Shown here one piece after another: positions 37,601-52,600 of a DNA stretch of 64,000 nt. Made by a program: the position numbers and the translations under genes. This DNA comes from Mytilus trossulus. Its lineage: Eukaryota > Mollusca > Bivalvia > Mytilida > Mytilidae. Under the pieces are notes generated by a model. That model was given only the letters and a program-made list of their open reading frames with translations. It made no database searches and was not told where the DNA came from. The stretch spans positions 4,774,001 to 4,838,000 of the forward strand of contig NW_026963295.1 in the NCBI RefSeq assembly GCF_036588685.1. The letters are read 5' to 3'. Every line of letters begins with the position of its first letter. Positions within the stretch are counted from its first letter, which is position 1.

Positions 37601-40600
37601 GATTTGATAGTTTGAAAGTGCTTGCATTGTGTACTTGATTAAATCTGACAATTTATTTGATGTGAATTATTTTGAAATTTGATGTGTAACCAATTCTCGG
37701 GGGGTAATTTTGCTCTGAAGATTTTTTATATAAAATCTTTTTTTGAAAATTGTGAAATCAATAACAAGGATCTTGTATTTGATGAAATAATGACAAGAAA
37801 AATATGTGCTAGCGACACTTCACTTAACTAAAGGATTCCGAATGTCTAACAAGAGTAAACAACAAAAACTGTGAAAATTTGTAAAACTTTCATAGAAAAC
37901 AAACTAATTAAATACGTAGTTTGTAATGGTATGTTACCACAGTAATCCATGATTTGTGATATAATTTCATTATCTGAATTATGTTTACTGCACTAGGAAA
38001 TTAACATTCATATTATTTCAATTCACTACATGAAGGGTGAAGTATTGTTCCTTTTTTGCTCTTTTCTTTGCCAGCCTTGAATTTGGCTTATATTATAACA
38101 AATCTTACTTCAAATATATTTGTTGGATTAAAATTACTTCTATTGTATTCCATTTTCTTTTACAATAAGCTGCTTTATTGAAATTTATGAATTATAAGGA
38201 GTAAATGATATGATTTTGATAATGTTTAGTAGGTACAAAAGCGAACTAACGAAGGTTTGTTATCTTGAAAAGTAAGTGGCGACGTGCATGCTTTATGTAT
38301 ATGTTAATAACTTATCTATCCACATCTTGGTATACATGATAATTATATTAACACTACTATTATTCTTTATTCACTTTCAAAGCTAAACCTAAGATAGTTA
38401 CAAAATGTGTTTTTTTCAAAGTTAAAAGCTTTTAAAAGAGGGACAAAAGATACCAAAGGGACAGTCAAACTCATAGATCTAAAACAAACTGACAACGCCA
38501 TGGCTAAAAATGAAAAAGACAAACAGAAAAAACAATAGTACACATGACACAACATAGATTTAAGATTAGCGAAACATAGTATTGCTTCTTTTTGCATATA
38601 TTTGTTCAAATGACAACGTTTAATAGGTTTAATGATACTGTCTTATATTTCGTTATCACCAAAAGTAGCCTAGGGTTTTCAAATTTGCAACCCGACAATC
38701 AGCAAGATTGATGAGATATGAGCATCTATAAGAATATGTTCACTGAATTGTATTTCATGTGAATTTATTTACTAATTTCTTGGAATCATAAAAAAAGTTA
38801 TCATTTAAACACTTGGGAAATCATGTAGTATTGGTTTTCTTTTTATTAATAACAGAGAACAAATGTTCAACACAAACAAGTATACTAATGCTCAACAGAA
38901 TTAAGTAAAAGATGTTATATGTCTTAATCAACAGAAGCATACTAATAAGAGTTGTCCACATTCTTTAATTCGATCTTACAAGGTATGTTTAACAAAGATC
39001 AAGAGGTATAATGTATGAGAGTTGGGAAGTATTTTTTTAATACCCTTATTGTTGACAATGCTTTTACGATAGTGTCATCAGCTCATTCGTAAGTTTTTCG
39101 GTATTGACATGATTTAAACTGTAATTTCTTAATTTGTCCATTGATAAATTTGAAATAAGGAAACCAATGTTTCATAATCCCGATGCACATATTACATGAG
39201 TATATTTGGCTATTATTTTTCTTTCTTTTTCTTCATTTCGCTCATCAGCTGTATCGGTTCTTATAACCTTTGGCTTTTAATTACATAGCTTTTCAGCGTT
39301 TTTGATGAAGGTCTATCCGAAACACTCTTCAGATGCAGCACATTTATAAAGTGTTGATGTCAATGTGTCATTGTATTATACATAATATGCCTGCTAGATA
39401 AGTATGATACCTAAGAAAAATATTATTTAAGTCGACATTTTAGTAATCTTTTCTATCACCATCTGTTCTTTCTTCTGAATAACCAATTTAACTAAACAAC
39501 CCATACGATTCATAGAGTAAGAGGTATGTGATACTCACCAGGTAAAAGAGTATTTTCATATTCCTACAAAAGAACATTCAGACAGAAATATATTTTAGTT
39601 TATTTAGATAAACACACATTTTCAATATATTTATCCTATAGTTAACGTCTATGTGTGCATATTGTTGTCGTTCGAAACAACACTACGTCTCCTTTAACTG
39701 TTGCATATGACAGATATACACATGGTCAATACTTCTAAAGCGCCTCAAACTGAGGAACTCAAAGAAGAGCATACACAAATAATTTATTTTTAGTGATGTT
39801 GGACATGTTTCAGCTTTTAACAAGTGACTGGCATTTGCCGTCTGTGCTGATTTGGGATCATATAACATAGATGTTAACAAACGGAGCTATCACATGTATG
39901 TATTGTGTAAAAGAAGGTATATCAATCTCGAAAAGTTGCATCACATTATTACAGTTGGTAAAACAATAATCAAATAAACAGACAAGCTTATTTTACAGAA
40001 ATAAGTGAATTGCTATCTTTTAATGCACAGCTACAAAAAAACAAGAATCTATCCCTTTCCAAACAAATTGCTCAGCTTGTCAGCTATGAAGATACATGTA
40101 CTACTTATTTCTCCTAAGAAGGTTTAAATGAATGTTGCGAAGCAACAAAGACGATGAGTCTCTCTCTATACGCAGCTCTTAATAATTAGCAAGTAGTGTT
40201 TATCGTTATTGATATAATCTACATTTTTCATAACTTTTGTAAAAAAAACTTGTGATAAAAAAACCAAAGGGATTCTTCACCAAAGGGACAGTCAAACTCA
40301 TAAATCTAAAACAAACTGACAACGCCATGGCTAAAAATGAAAAAGACAAACAGAAAAACAATAGTACACATGACACAATATAGAAAACTAAAGAATAAAC
40401 ATCACGAATATAAGGAATGTGCTACATTATAAAAAAAACCAGAGTCTCACATCTTATCCTCAAAAATGTTTGTACCTTTTTTTTTTAATTTTATACATAG
40501 CTCTCCACCTCTTGCCCACTGACATTTTGGTTGAAAAGCAAGAATATGGTGTTCAAAGAATAATACAAGGAAATAATTGTGGGCAAGAGTATGCTGTAAT

Positions 40601-43600
40601 ACATTCTGAAAATTTTGCAAAACGAACCTTTAGCAATATTCCCCAACATTTTTGTCACATATACACCACCAATAACGCTATTGCTTACATCTTTTACAGG
40701 TTAAACAATAACATAATTTCAAATTCTATCAATATTGTATCATCAAGTTTCAGGTCTATGTTATGAGTTATAAAATCAATTCATTCAACTTACTATATGA
40801 AAACGTCTTATCTGTGAAACGAGCATTTATATATATCAAGTCTAAGATATGAATAGAGGCATTGAGAAAAATGCTGCTATAACCGCGTACCTGCAATGAA
40901 TTGAACATATCTACCCAATTGTTAAACAGTTTTATGACGTCAATACACTACTTTTAAAAATATCTGTTTTTTCAAAAAAAAGGAGAAATATTTATAATTT
41001 ACCTTAAATAGCTTTCTTATATCCGCCTGATATCCGCTGACCACATCTATTGCCTTTTTACCCTGATATATATATATTTTTTGTTTTAATTTTATAAAAT
41101 ATAACAGAAAATTAAGAGCTGCTCTAAAAACGTCTATCATTATTTCAAAATTTTCGGATATAACTTAAATGCGTTCTTACAACAACGCTTCATTGTTATT
41201 TCAATAATGGTATTATCAATTGCTGCCTTTTTTGCAGATTCATTTCAGGTAAAACCACTATTGTACTAATCTGTGATTTTTTAAAATACTAAATACTTTC
41301 TTATTCCAGGCATAGTTATCCGTATTTGGGACAGTTTTATATATAATTTTGGGTCCTAAATGCTCCTCAACTTTGTACTTGTTTGGCTTTAGAACTATTT
41401 TGATCTGAGGGTCACTGACAAAAAATGACTGATGAGTCTTATGCAGACAAAACGCGCGTCTGGCGAATTAAATAATAAGTCTGGTACCTTTGTTAACTAT
41501 TTACGGTTACGATGTAGTTTTGCATTTAAAGGTTTAAACAGTGTGTTTACAAACGAAGTACAAAGTTTAGATTTATGGTGCGTTCCGTATTGAAATTAAT
41601 TAATTCCCCAAAACAGTAACCAGTAAATGTACCCCGCAGCAATTGCTTGAAACTACTACTTACGGGTTCCACTTGTGAGCATCGGAAAAGACCATCTTTA
41701 GTGTGTCAATTAATTCCAAACAAACAATAATTAAACAGCAAACTAATAAGATTAGATTATCGTTGATGTTCTTTATAAATACAACAATACTGACTGAATA
41801 ACTTTTGATACCAAAGGGGCCGAAAAATAACACAGATACATAGACATTTCAGAAATAATAAAACAGCAGTAACAGTAAATATAAAAGTTGAACAAGTGGT
41901 ATGCTTCCTTCATTAAGAAATTAAGAACACGAAAAACCAATGGTTACAATTCCTTCAGACACAGGTGCTACTTTATGGCCTGTTTGTCGTTAAGCTTTTA
42001 ATGTTTCTTAAGTATAAATCCATGCTATTCAAGTTTAGTTTGGAGCTTTCTAATGACGGGAAATCGATCAAACCTTTGCGGACGCACGAACAATACGAAT
42101 TGTTAATTTCTTTCACATAGAGGAATTGTTGTTGTTGTTATATGTTTGTTTGCACAAAAATGTTATTGTTTCACCTTTAGGAAAACATGGGTGCATGTGA
42201 GTTGACGAGGCAATAATATTGAAAGGTTTATTCTGTAATATAATAAAAAAAAAAAGATATCAATCTATTATCAATGACAAAGATATATTTTCACTGGTAC
42301 TTACTCTTTTATTAAGTATATGGGGATCACAATCTTTGGTTAACAAACGTTTGACTATCTGACGATATAGGTGTCTGGAAGCGACATGAAGCGTCGTATC
42401 TCCTTCCTTAAAAAATTATGTTAAATAGTATTGACCAATGAAATCATTTACTGTTTGTATTCATGTATTTTAATTATGTCTAACACAAACTGTGGTTGAC
42501 AAGAATAAACTATCGCAACTCGTTCGGTTTGCCCGTGTGTGTTCTGATGTCATAGATTTTAACGAACGTAATCAATGCATCACTGGTAAATTGTTGTGTC
42601 AGGGATTTCGATACCATAAATTACTTAAAACTTTTACTAAATTCTTTCATAGATACAAAGATTTGATTAGTAAATTTGGCTATACCTGTAGAAAGCTTAT
42701 TAAAAATGGTATTTCTCATCCTAAATTTTATGGTAATATTGTACTTAAAGCGAGGAAATCACTATGTGATCCTTGTAAACTCATCGAACCTTTAAACAAA
42801 CTTATAAGTACGGGTTATCGTACCAATATTGTAATTAGATCTCTGAATATAGTTCACATTGGCACTAATATTGATTTTGTCATTAGCAAATTAAAACATA
42901 ACTAAATTTCATTATCTTTTGAGGCGAGATGTATAGGGGACACAGCCACGTTAACTTTTATTTCTATAGAAGTCGCTCTTCACTATACTACTACCTGTCG
43001 ATACATTTATTTTTGGCATTGCACAAGTCATGTCTTCTTTGACTATTAATGACGTTAAAATACTAAATCCCTGTGATGTGTTTTAGTCGATTTTAGTCTC
43101 TGATGCATGATTTTTTACTATTAATTGGTTTTGGCTTTTAACTAGCTGTCAGTAACTGCGAGTACTCTCAAATCGTATTTTCTTGTTAATTCGACCTGTT
43201 GATACTGTTTATAATGCTTTTTTGTCATTTTTTATTTATATGGATCTTGGCTGTATACCAGCTTTGATTATTTGTAATATCTTCAATTTTTCACTTATTC
43301 TTACAACATTTGTATAAACTTCAAGATTATAAAAAACCGGTTTTTTTCTAAAGTGAACATTGATTGGTTAAATATTTCTCAGTGTGTTTGAATTTGTTTG
43401 ATAGCCTTTTGGTCATGACTGTTTGTCTCTAATATTTAATTAACTGTGCATTTGTATTCAGATATCGCAGATCAAATTTATTCGTTCTTTGTGTAACCAT
43501 ACGTTTTTTGATTGAGTTAAGTCTGCTAATTGATATTTTATCGTATGTTTTTATATGTTGTGATGTTATGCTATTGTTTTAGAAAAAGGGAGAAGGTTTG

Positions 43601-46600
43601 GGCCCATTAAAACGTTTAATCCCGCTGCAAATGTTTGCACCTGTCCTAAGTCAGGAATCTGATGTACAGTAGTTGTCGTTTGTTTATGTAATATATACGT
43701 GTTTCTCGTTTCTCGTTTTGTTTATATAGATTAGACCGTTGGTTTTCCCGTTTGAATGGTTTTACACTAGTAATTTTGGGGCCCTTTATAGCTTGTTGTT
43801 CGGTGTGAGCCAAGGCTCCGTGTTGAAGGCCGTACTTTAACCTATAATGGTTTAATTTTTAAATTGTTATTTGGATGGAGAGTTGTCTCATTGGCACTCA
43901 CACCACATCTTCCTATATCTATGTAAAAAAGGAAGGTTCGAAATTTAACTCATACAGCAGTATAAACAAAACTAGTTTGCCCTTCTTAAGTTTAATATTA
44001 TCTCACACATGTTAAGCAATAGACGAGGAATTAATTGAGAAACATCTTTAGACATTTAAAATGAAACCGCAGCGACTGAGAAGTTCATAAGCATTATTGT
44101 TACAAATTAAAGTGGAAATGTATAGCAACAGGGGGGGGGGGGGAAAGGTTGGAGTGGTCATACGTAGAAATCAAAATTGTTTTAGAATAATTATAACCAT
44201 TATCAGGCAGTTTGGAGTGATGAATCGTTAGTTACTTTATATAAGATATATGTGGTATTTACAAAAATATTTTAAAATGTAACAAAACCAACATATTAGA
44301 GCATTTACAATAACACTCATGAGTATTACGCATACAGTTCATTTCTGTTGTAGGTAAATTGTTATCATATAACACTGTGTTGGACAAATTTGCCTTTTCA
44401 GCATTGGCAAATCTGACTCTGTTGGTTTTCCAGATATCAAAAATATTTTTTGCCTAAGTGATTTTCCCCATTTGTCCCAACGTGCACTGTTGTCACTGTT
44501 GTTACCACATCTCATTTAAACCACAATTTTCCATTAGAAAATTAATACATAGTTTCTTTCCAAGGGAACCAGTGTTTCCTCCCATGGGAACACCTTTTTC
44601 TCTTGGGAACATTTTTTCTTCCAATAGGAACTAAAACAAATTCCTTGTCATTTTAGTGGTATATATTATATTGCCATTTAAGCACGAGGTTTTCATAATC
44701 ACAAAAAAAAACCAGGTTCGTTGCCCCATTTTGTCTTAAAATGTTCTGTACCAAGTCAGAACATTGATATTTGTTATTTCAAAGTTTGTTTCTCTGTGTG
44801 TTTGTTTTATGTTGTACCTCGGTATTTTCGTGGTTTCGTTAATTTCCAATTATAGTTGATGTGTGTTGAAAATCACGCAGGAAGAGAGCATAACGCGGCA
44901 TTAATGTTTACTCAACGTCGTTTACTATTGAAGTTATCTTCTACTTCAGTCATCAATGACAATTATACAATTTAGACGTTTTTCTTATGACATATGCAGT
45001 TTTAGTAGAACCACTTAATGATATTGGTGCCGTGACCAGGATAAGATAACTACAAAGCAGCAATCTGTTCGAGCGATACACAGAAGCGCAATTTCAAAGA
45101 TTTTATGAAGATTTGAGGCGAGGAGTGAATCAGAAGAAAAACCGAAAGAGAACAAATTGTAAACGTTCAAATTAAAGCGTCGATAGCCGCATTTTCCACA
45201 AACTACCGAAATTGAACTTATAATATTTGATGGAAACGTACTTTTGGGATTTTTTATGATTCATCAATTCACAAAAACAGCACATTAACCGACTTTCATA
45301 TTACCTAAAATATTTACTAGATAGATAACCGGATTTACTCTTACACAGACAAAGTACAACTAAGCTATTGAACTTATATGAAAGATTCGGACAAAAGCAT
45401 ACGATCATTTAATCGTAAATGCAGGCACTATTAGACATACCCGCACAAAAAATACACTTACACACATCAGAAGTTACTATGAATGAACAGACATTTACAA
45501 AAGAGGACTATAATATGTCGGTACAGGCTCAACACTCGTACGGCTCGTTATAAGTACCAGTCATACTCAACAAAATACCTGGTGAAACACGAAAAAAGAA
45601 GACACATGCACACGGTTCATCAGATTAGTTGCTCGGTGATCTAAGGAGATCTATCATTGAAGAGCTTGTCATTTTAGAGTCTAAAAAGAGTACAGAAACA
45701 AGTGAAAGTCCAAGAGCTACAGCTACGTTCTACACCAACACAAAAGCGGGTAAAATCTGGCCAAAAAAAAACAATAATCAACACAGACGTATCATACCAT
45801 AAGATGTGAATACTGCAAGGAACCCCAGTCAGAATGTACTAAATATAAGGATCCAAACGACCGCATGCAAGTTGTAAAATAAAAAGACTATGCTATAATT
45901 GATTAGAGCGACACAATGTAACAGATTCTTAATCAAAATCAAACTGCAAGAAATGTAAAAGACTTCACCACACAAGCTTTTACAAGAAGGACCGTGATAA
46001 AGAGACAACAAGTTCAAGTAGTACATGTACAGTACAACCACACAACGCGAAGGAAGTTGAGACAACAGTTTTAAAGCGCCACAAGGTCATTCATTACCAG
46101 AACATTAGAGAGTGAAGCAATAACCCTATCTAGATTTCGAGACGATAATGTGAACATGTCTTTTAACAGCTTAACCCAGCAACAATAAAGAAACAAACTA
46201 TATCAGGCCAAGAATGAGTGGCCAGTTCATGTTACGATTAGACTATGTCTATGAACTCAAGAATATTCAAGTATACAAACATAATGTCAAAATCATCCTA
46301 TATAAAATTTTGCAAACGCGATCACGAGTTGGTCGACAGTTTGCGTGACGGACGACGACGAATATTTTCAAATTATTATTATATTTCTACGAATCTGACC
46401 TACCTAAATAACTCTTACCGGATTGTTAGTACACATTAGACACGACGACTACCGCGTGCGGAACAGGATATGCTTCCCGTCCCTGATAATTGATGTGTGG
46501 GTTGAGCTTGCTCAGTAGTTATGTGTCTATGTTGTGTCTCTTGTTCAGTTAAAATCGTCCCATAAACAAAATGTTACGATCGCCACCAAGAGTTGGTAGA

Positions 46601-49600
46601 CCGGTATGACATCACTTCATCCTTTATTCAATTTCAATTACCGACTACATAATTATGCATAATTTCATACTTGAAAATATAAAGTCATCAATTTGGGAAT
46701 GAGACGACATTTCATGTTACGTTTAAAGTCAATGTATGATTTCAAGGATAAGTAATGGTCATATAAAACATTGACACCCAGTTGGTGATATCCATGCGAT
46801 TAACCATTCACTTATCTTATTCTGTGAATCTATATTAATACCACGCTAGATTAGCTATTTAATCATTTCAGTTTGCTCGTTAAACGCGGCCAATTGAAGT
46901 GCAGTATAACCATCCTGTATAAAGCAACACAAAGTAGTGTAACATAACTTTGACTGCTACAGAGTGCAGCTAATAAACAAACTAACGCATGGCTACATAA
47001 TGTCGCATTTATCGTAGCACGTCGACCCTGTAGCCGATATAATAATCAAATTAATATTTCGGGTAATAATTTCACTTGATTTGTGATAGATGTTCAAATC
47101 TCGTTAATTGATTAAAACAAATTAAGGCAAGACACAGAATCTTAACCTAATAGAAATTTAACAATAAAACTTAAAAATAGAAAACAAAATTTAATCATCA
47201 CTATTATAAAAGGTAAGCCGTATCTATCTGTTAATCAAAAATTTCCTTCTGCAATGTTTTGGATTATACATAAATATGTAAATTTAGATTATTACAACCC
47301 AAGAAAAGCAACTTTGAGATATCAGTTGTCCGTTTAATGCAGCATCGTGACGTGCAGTACTACCATTATGTATTAAGAGTCATTTTTCAATGTTCGAATA
47401 ATATTTGATGATAAACGACGCAGCTGATATCACCAATTACCTTAAAACAACGTAGTGTCGTATTTATTGTTGCAAGTTGACACGGATGTAATAATCAATT
47501 AACAATATTAGTTAATAATTGCGTTTATTTTTTCACTTGCTAATCATAAGCCGGTGACATTTTGTTCGATTGAGACAATAAAGGCAACAAACAAAAACTG
47601 TATATTAAAACCAAGATATACAAACACAATATATAATAAAGATGGAAAAAAGTCACCAGCACCTACCTAGAAATGTATTTTTTTGTTGTTCAGCAGTGAA
47701 ATTACAAATTAAACTTTTATTTGGGTTTATATTACTGAAAAATTGTATGGAAACAGAATAAAAATCCACCAATTGACTGTTAATGTTAAGTAACAATATA
47801 CAACAGTATCATAGATATATATGACCAATCCCCGTTTTAATACATGTACTTTTATAATTTTACTTTTTTGCTAGGACATATGGTTTTTAAAACTTCAGTT
47901 AATTCGTCAAATATCTGCGAAGAAAGTTGTATGTCTTTACTAGAACTGTGCAGTTAAACTGCGCTAAGTATTTTTATTTTTATTTTCGTGAGAATAGACA
48001 CAATTAACTCTTATTCGAATGATAACGGTTTTACAAGATTGCTAATAATAAAAAGGAAAATGTGGTAGGATTGCCAATGAGATAGCTCTCAAAAAGATAC
48101 CAAAAAGTTTGAAATAAGTTGTGATTTAACATTTTGATGTCCATCATTACTGAACATGCTGAAGTGACATAAATTTCTGAAATGCACCTTAAGTGCAGTC
48201 AAATTAGTATTGATCATGTCATATCAAACATTGCCATATTATTGGTGAAATCAATGTGAAAAATCATCAAGTTACCTTATTCTGTAAATTTGTATTAATA
48301 CCACGGTCAATTAGTAAACTTATGATTTCAGTTTGACTCTTTAATGCAGCCAGGTGAAGTGCAGTATCATCATCCTATACAAAGAAACCTTTAGCAGGGG
48401 TAACATAGCATTTATTGATAAAGAACACAGCTCATGTATAAACTTACGCATGCATACATAGTGTAGTAGTTATCGTACCACGTCGACCCTGTAGCCGACA
48501 TATTAATAAAAAATCTATGCCTGGGATGAGAAAATCCTTAGTTTTTAGAAAAAAAAGTATTGTAAACAGGGAATTCCTAAAAATGACCAAATAATTGACA
48601 TTTATGTAAAAACCAAAGTGCTAACCACTGGGCTGGTAATACCCGCGGGGAAGAAATGTCCATCTGCAGTGGCATCGACCCAGTGGTGTTAATAGTTATT
48701 AATCAAAGGCACCAAACTTGTGTACGTCAGACGCGCGTATCGTCTACACAAGACTCATTAGTGACGCTAATATACAAAATGTAGAAAGCAAAAAAAAATA
48801 AAATACGAAGATGAAGAGCATTGAGGATTCAAAATTCCTAAAAGTTGTGCCAAATAAAGTTGACACGAATGCCTATGTAAAAATAAAAAAAACTATATAG
48901 GTTAACGATTGCTTTCTTTTTTTTTCACATGCTACATTTTCTTATATATGGTCAAATCTCGTTAATCGATTGAGACAATTAAGGCAACAAACATAAACTG
49001 TGTATAATTAAACCAAGATGTAAATCAACAATATAAAATAAAGATGGGAAACAATCATCAACAATGTACTTAAAAATGGTGTTTTTTTAAAATTGTTGTT
49101 CAGCAGTGAAATAACAACTTAAAGTACATTCTTTTAACGATCTTGATAATTCAACGTCCTCATAACTTAAAACCGGATATTTAAATTCAAATGCAATTTT
49201 GACGGTTACGTGCTATTTTGCATTCCTAACTTTTTTTAATGTATTGAGTTGACGATAAATCTGGATATCAACTTAATAAAAAACATCTCGAAAAGCATTA
49301 ATAACAATATACGCCAATAAGAGTGATAGCTCAACTAAATCCTGTTAAAAGTATTCATTTTTTTAATGGCAGATGTTGATTCTACCTTCTATTCAGCGTT
49401 GTATTTTTGAGTCAAAATCGTAAGAAAAAGAATCAATGATCTGCTTGAATGTTTGCAAATTACATAATATAAAGTATTGGATTCATAAGTGACAAGTCAA
49501 GTGACAGATATGGGGCAAAAAAGTGTACTCTATATTGAAGAAAAATATAACAAGTAGTCTGGACATCCGATAAATATTCCTTAATCTGACATAACTTCGT

Positions 49601-52600
49601 CTCTGTATTTTTTTTTTAAATTTCCGACTAGATAGGTGTAATTTGATGTTGAACCACATGATGAAGACATTAATTTAGGTATGCGTTGATACTTTATGTT
49701 ACGATTACTGTCAGTGTATCATATGAATACTTATGATATAATTTTGAGGTTGATATAAACACACGTAAAGTTGGAGTCTTTGCTTTAAAAGTGTAAATGA
49801 CACCATCACGACTTTTTGGACCGTTATGGGTAATTTGTGTCACTAATGATGACGAATATCTTTCACCTGTCAACATGACGAACACAAAAAAAAAACACAT
49901 CGTCCTATTTTCCCCAAAAACTACCTTCCTAAAAAAAAATTATATGTTACAGCAGTTGCATTAAATTGCTTAAAATAACAATCCTTTATTTTTTGGTTTA
50001 ATTGTTGATAATGTGTATGCAAAAATATAAAACAAATTCACAGATTGACTGATAATTTCAAGTTATTTCATAAAATATGCTTTCATAGAGATATAGAAGC
50101 AATCCCTATATGTTGCTAAATCCTTTAAGGTCGGTATTTTTATTAAGGTCTTTCCTTTATCTATAAGGAAAGACCTTACTGTATTTCTTCTGTTTATTAT
50201 TATTCTTCCGCCAAACTTTGACAAATTTATCCGCGTTAACCGTAAGACGTGTCGCTTTCATATTCACACTTTGTATCGGTGTCATGAATACCTATCCTGA
50301 ACTCACCCTGTGAGTCGAAATATTTTGTCGGTTCGGAGTAATCCCTCCGAAACCCAAAAACCTTGTTATCGTTCCAACACCGTAACCGTAATAGGTAGAA
50401 AATAAACGAAGGGTGAAATTTGTTCAGGACCAGACCCCGGTTCTTCGTTACATTTGGATCGAAAAGATTCAACGACTCATTGGTAGGGTTATGCCCCTAT
50501 GAAAATTAACCGGTGTCGGTGGACAACCAAAACTCAGAAATCGTAAGTCGTAGAGACCTAGGATCTTCACCATTCATCATCAATTCATGTGACTTTGAAA
50601 AATACATCAAGGTCAAATGTGTATGTTGACCTTGACCTTTGACCTAACATCTTGTTATCAGAACAACTCAGAAACCATTATACTTACAGAAGTTTTAAAT
50701 AGTGGAAAATGTTTGGGTCATTACGGGGCAACTTTGTTACATTTTGACCGAAGAGATTTGACCTTTTTGTAAGGGGCATAACCCCTGTTTTAGGTTTCTG
50801 AAAAGACAAAATCAGCTTTTACTATATAACCAAAGGTCCTAGACCAATGGGGTCTTCAGCAATGATATTGGGGACCAATGACCTTGACAAAGGTCAAAAG
50901 GTCAAAGGTCAAGGTCATGTACCAGATAGCGAATTTAGCGATTTTAACCTTATTTAAGGGATTTTCAATGTGTTTTAAAGATTTTCAGTGTGTTTTAAAG
51001 CTTTTTAAGGTTGACCTTGACCTTTGACCTTAAAACTTTTAAGTCGATATCTCAAAAGTACCTAACAGAAATAGTAAATAGTTAAAAACGCGTTGAGGTG
51101 GATGAGGCGCAACTTTTTGACATTTGACCGAAGAGATTTGACCTTTCTATAAGGGGCATAACCCTTGTTTTAGATTTCTGAAAAGGCAAAATCAGCTTTT
51201 ACTGTATAACCAAAGGTCCTAGACCTATGGGGTCTTCAGCAATGACATTGGGGACTAATGACCTTGACAAAGGTCAAAAGGTCAAAGGTCAAGGTCATGT
51301 CCCATATAGCGAATTAGTTTTTTTTACCTTAATTAAAAGATATTCAGTGTGTTTTAAAGCTTTTCAATACATTCTACGTCTATTGGAACATGTATTTTAC
51401 ATTACAAAAGGAAAGACCTCTCAATTGTTCAAGAACAATTGACATTTTAATTGTTTTTACTTTTTTTGCTAGAACATCAGATAATTCGGCAAATATCTGC
51501 GAATAAAGTTAAATTTCTTCTTTTGAACTATATGGTTTAGTATGTTTAATTTTCTTTTTGTGAAAATAGATCAATTAATTTCTATTTGAATGTATACGTT
51601 TTCACAAGATTGTCAAAATTTGTAATATATTGTGATGGTACATGTTGACGTCCGGCATAACTGACCATACAATCATTTCCGAAAAGCACCTTAAGTGCAG
51701 TCAAATAAGTAGTGATCATTTAATGTCAAACAGTGACATTTGATTGGTGAAATCAGTGTAATTAATTATCCACTTACCTTACTCTGTAAATTTATATTGA
51801 TACCACGGTCAACTAGCAACCGTACGGTTTCAGTATGTCCGTACAATGCAGCCGAGTGAAGTGCAGTATCACCATCCTGTACAAAGAAACACTAAGCTGT
51901 GTTAACATAACATTTAATGATAAAGAATGCAGCTGAAAAAAACTAATGAATGACTACTTATTGTCGCATTACTCATGGCACGTCGACCCTGTAGCCGATG
52001 TAATAATCAAATAAATATATCGGATAATAATTGCTATCAAATGTTTACTTGATAATAATAATAAGATGAAAATTTGTGAAATATTTTCAAATATCTTGAA
52101 CCGATTAAGAAAAATAGAGACAAAAAAAAAACAGAAACAGAGAATCGTGAAACAAAAAAGTAAATTAACAATAGAAAAAAAAGATAGGAAACAAATTATC
52201 ACCACTTACCAAAAAAAGATGAAAAGGGTATTCTTATACACCGAAATGGCGCTACAAAAGGCAATTTCAAATTCCAAATGTGGAGATTATGTTATTAATA
52301 ATCAACAGGAGTATATAATTTACACAGCTAAATAAATACAAATTAGTGTGGCCAGTAAGAAATGTATATTCAATTTTAACAATATCAAACCAAATAAAAT
52401 ACATCAGAAAAGCATTAATTTTAAAGTAACAATGTACGCCAAAAGGAAAGCTTATGGAAATCCTTTTTCAGATATTTATTTACTACGAGACGGACACTGA
52501 TTTCACCTCATATTCAACATTGCAATTATTTGAGTCAAAAATCGTTAAAAAGGGAATGTATGATCTGGTTGAATTTTTGTTAACACCAAATATGAGGTAT

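Noticed and set aside
40419-40766. 115-codon plus-strand ORF
   Set aside because: Follows a family F repeat, has no known domain, and lies within a minus-strand intron.
45829-46439. Short ORFs as possible genes
   Set aside because: They overlap the decayed BEL/Pao relic and do not follow its reading frame.
50891-51297. AGGTCA arrays as a host enhancer of the ROCO gene
   Set aside because: They belong to a mobile element, so conservation in place is not shown; kept as a finding about the element, not as a regulatory annotation.
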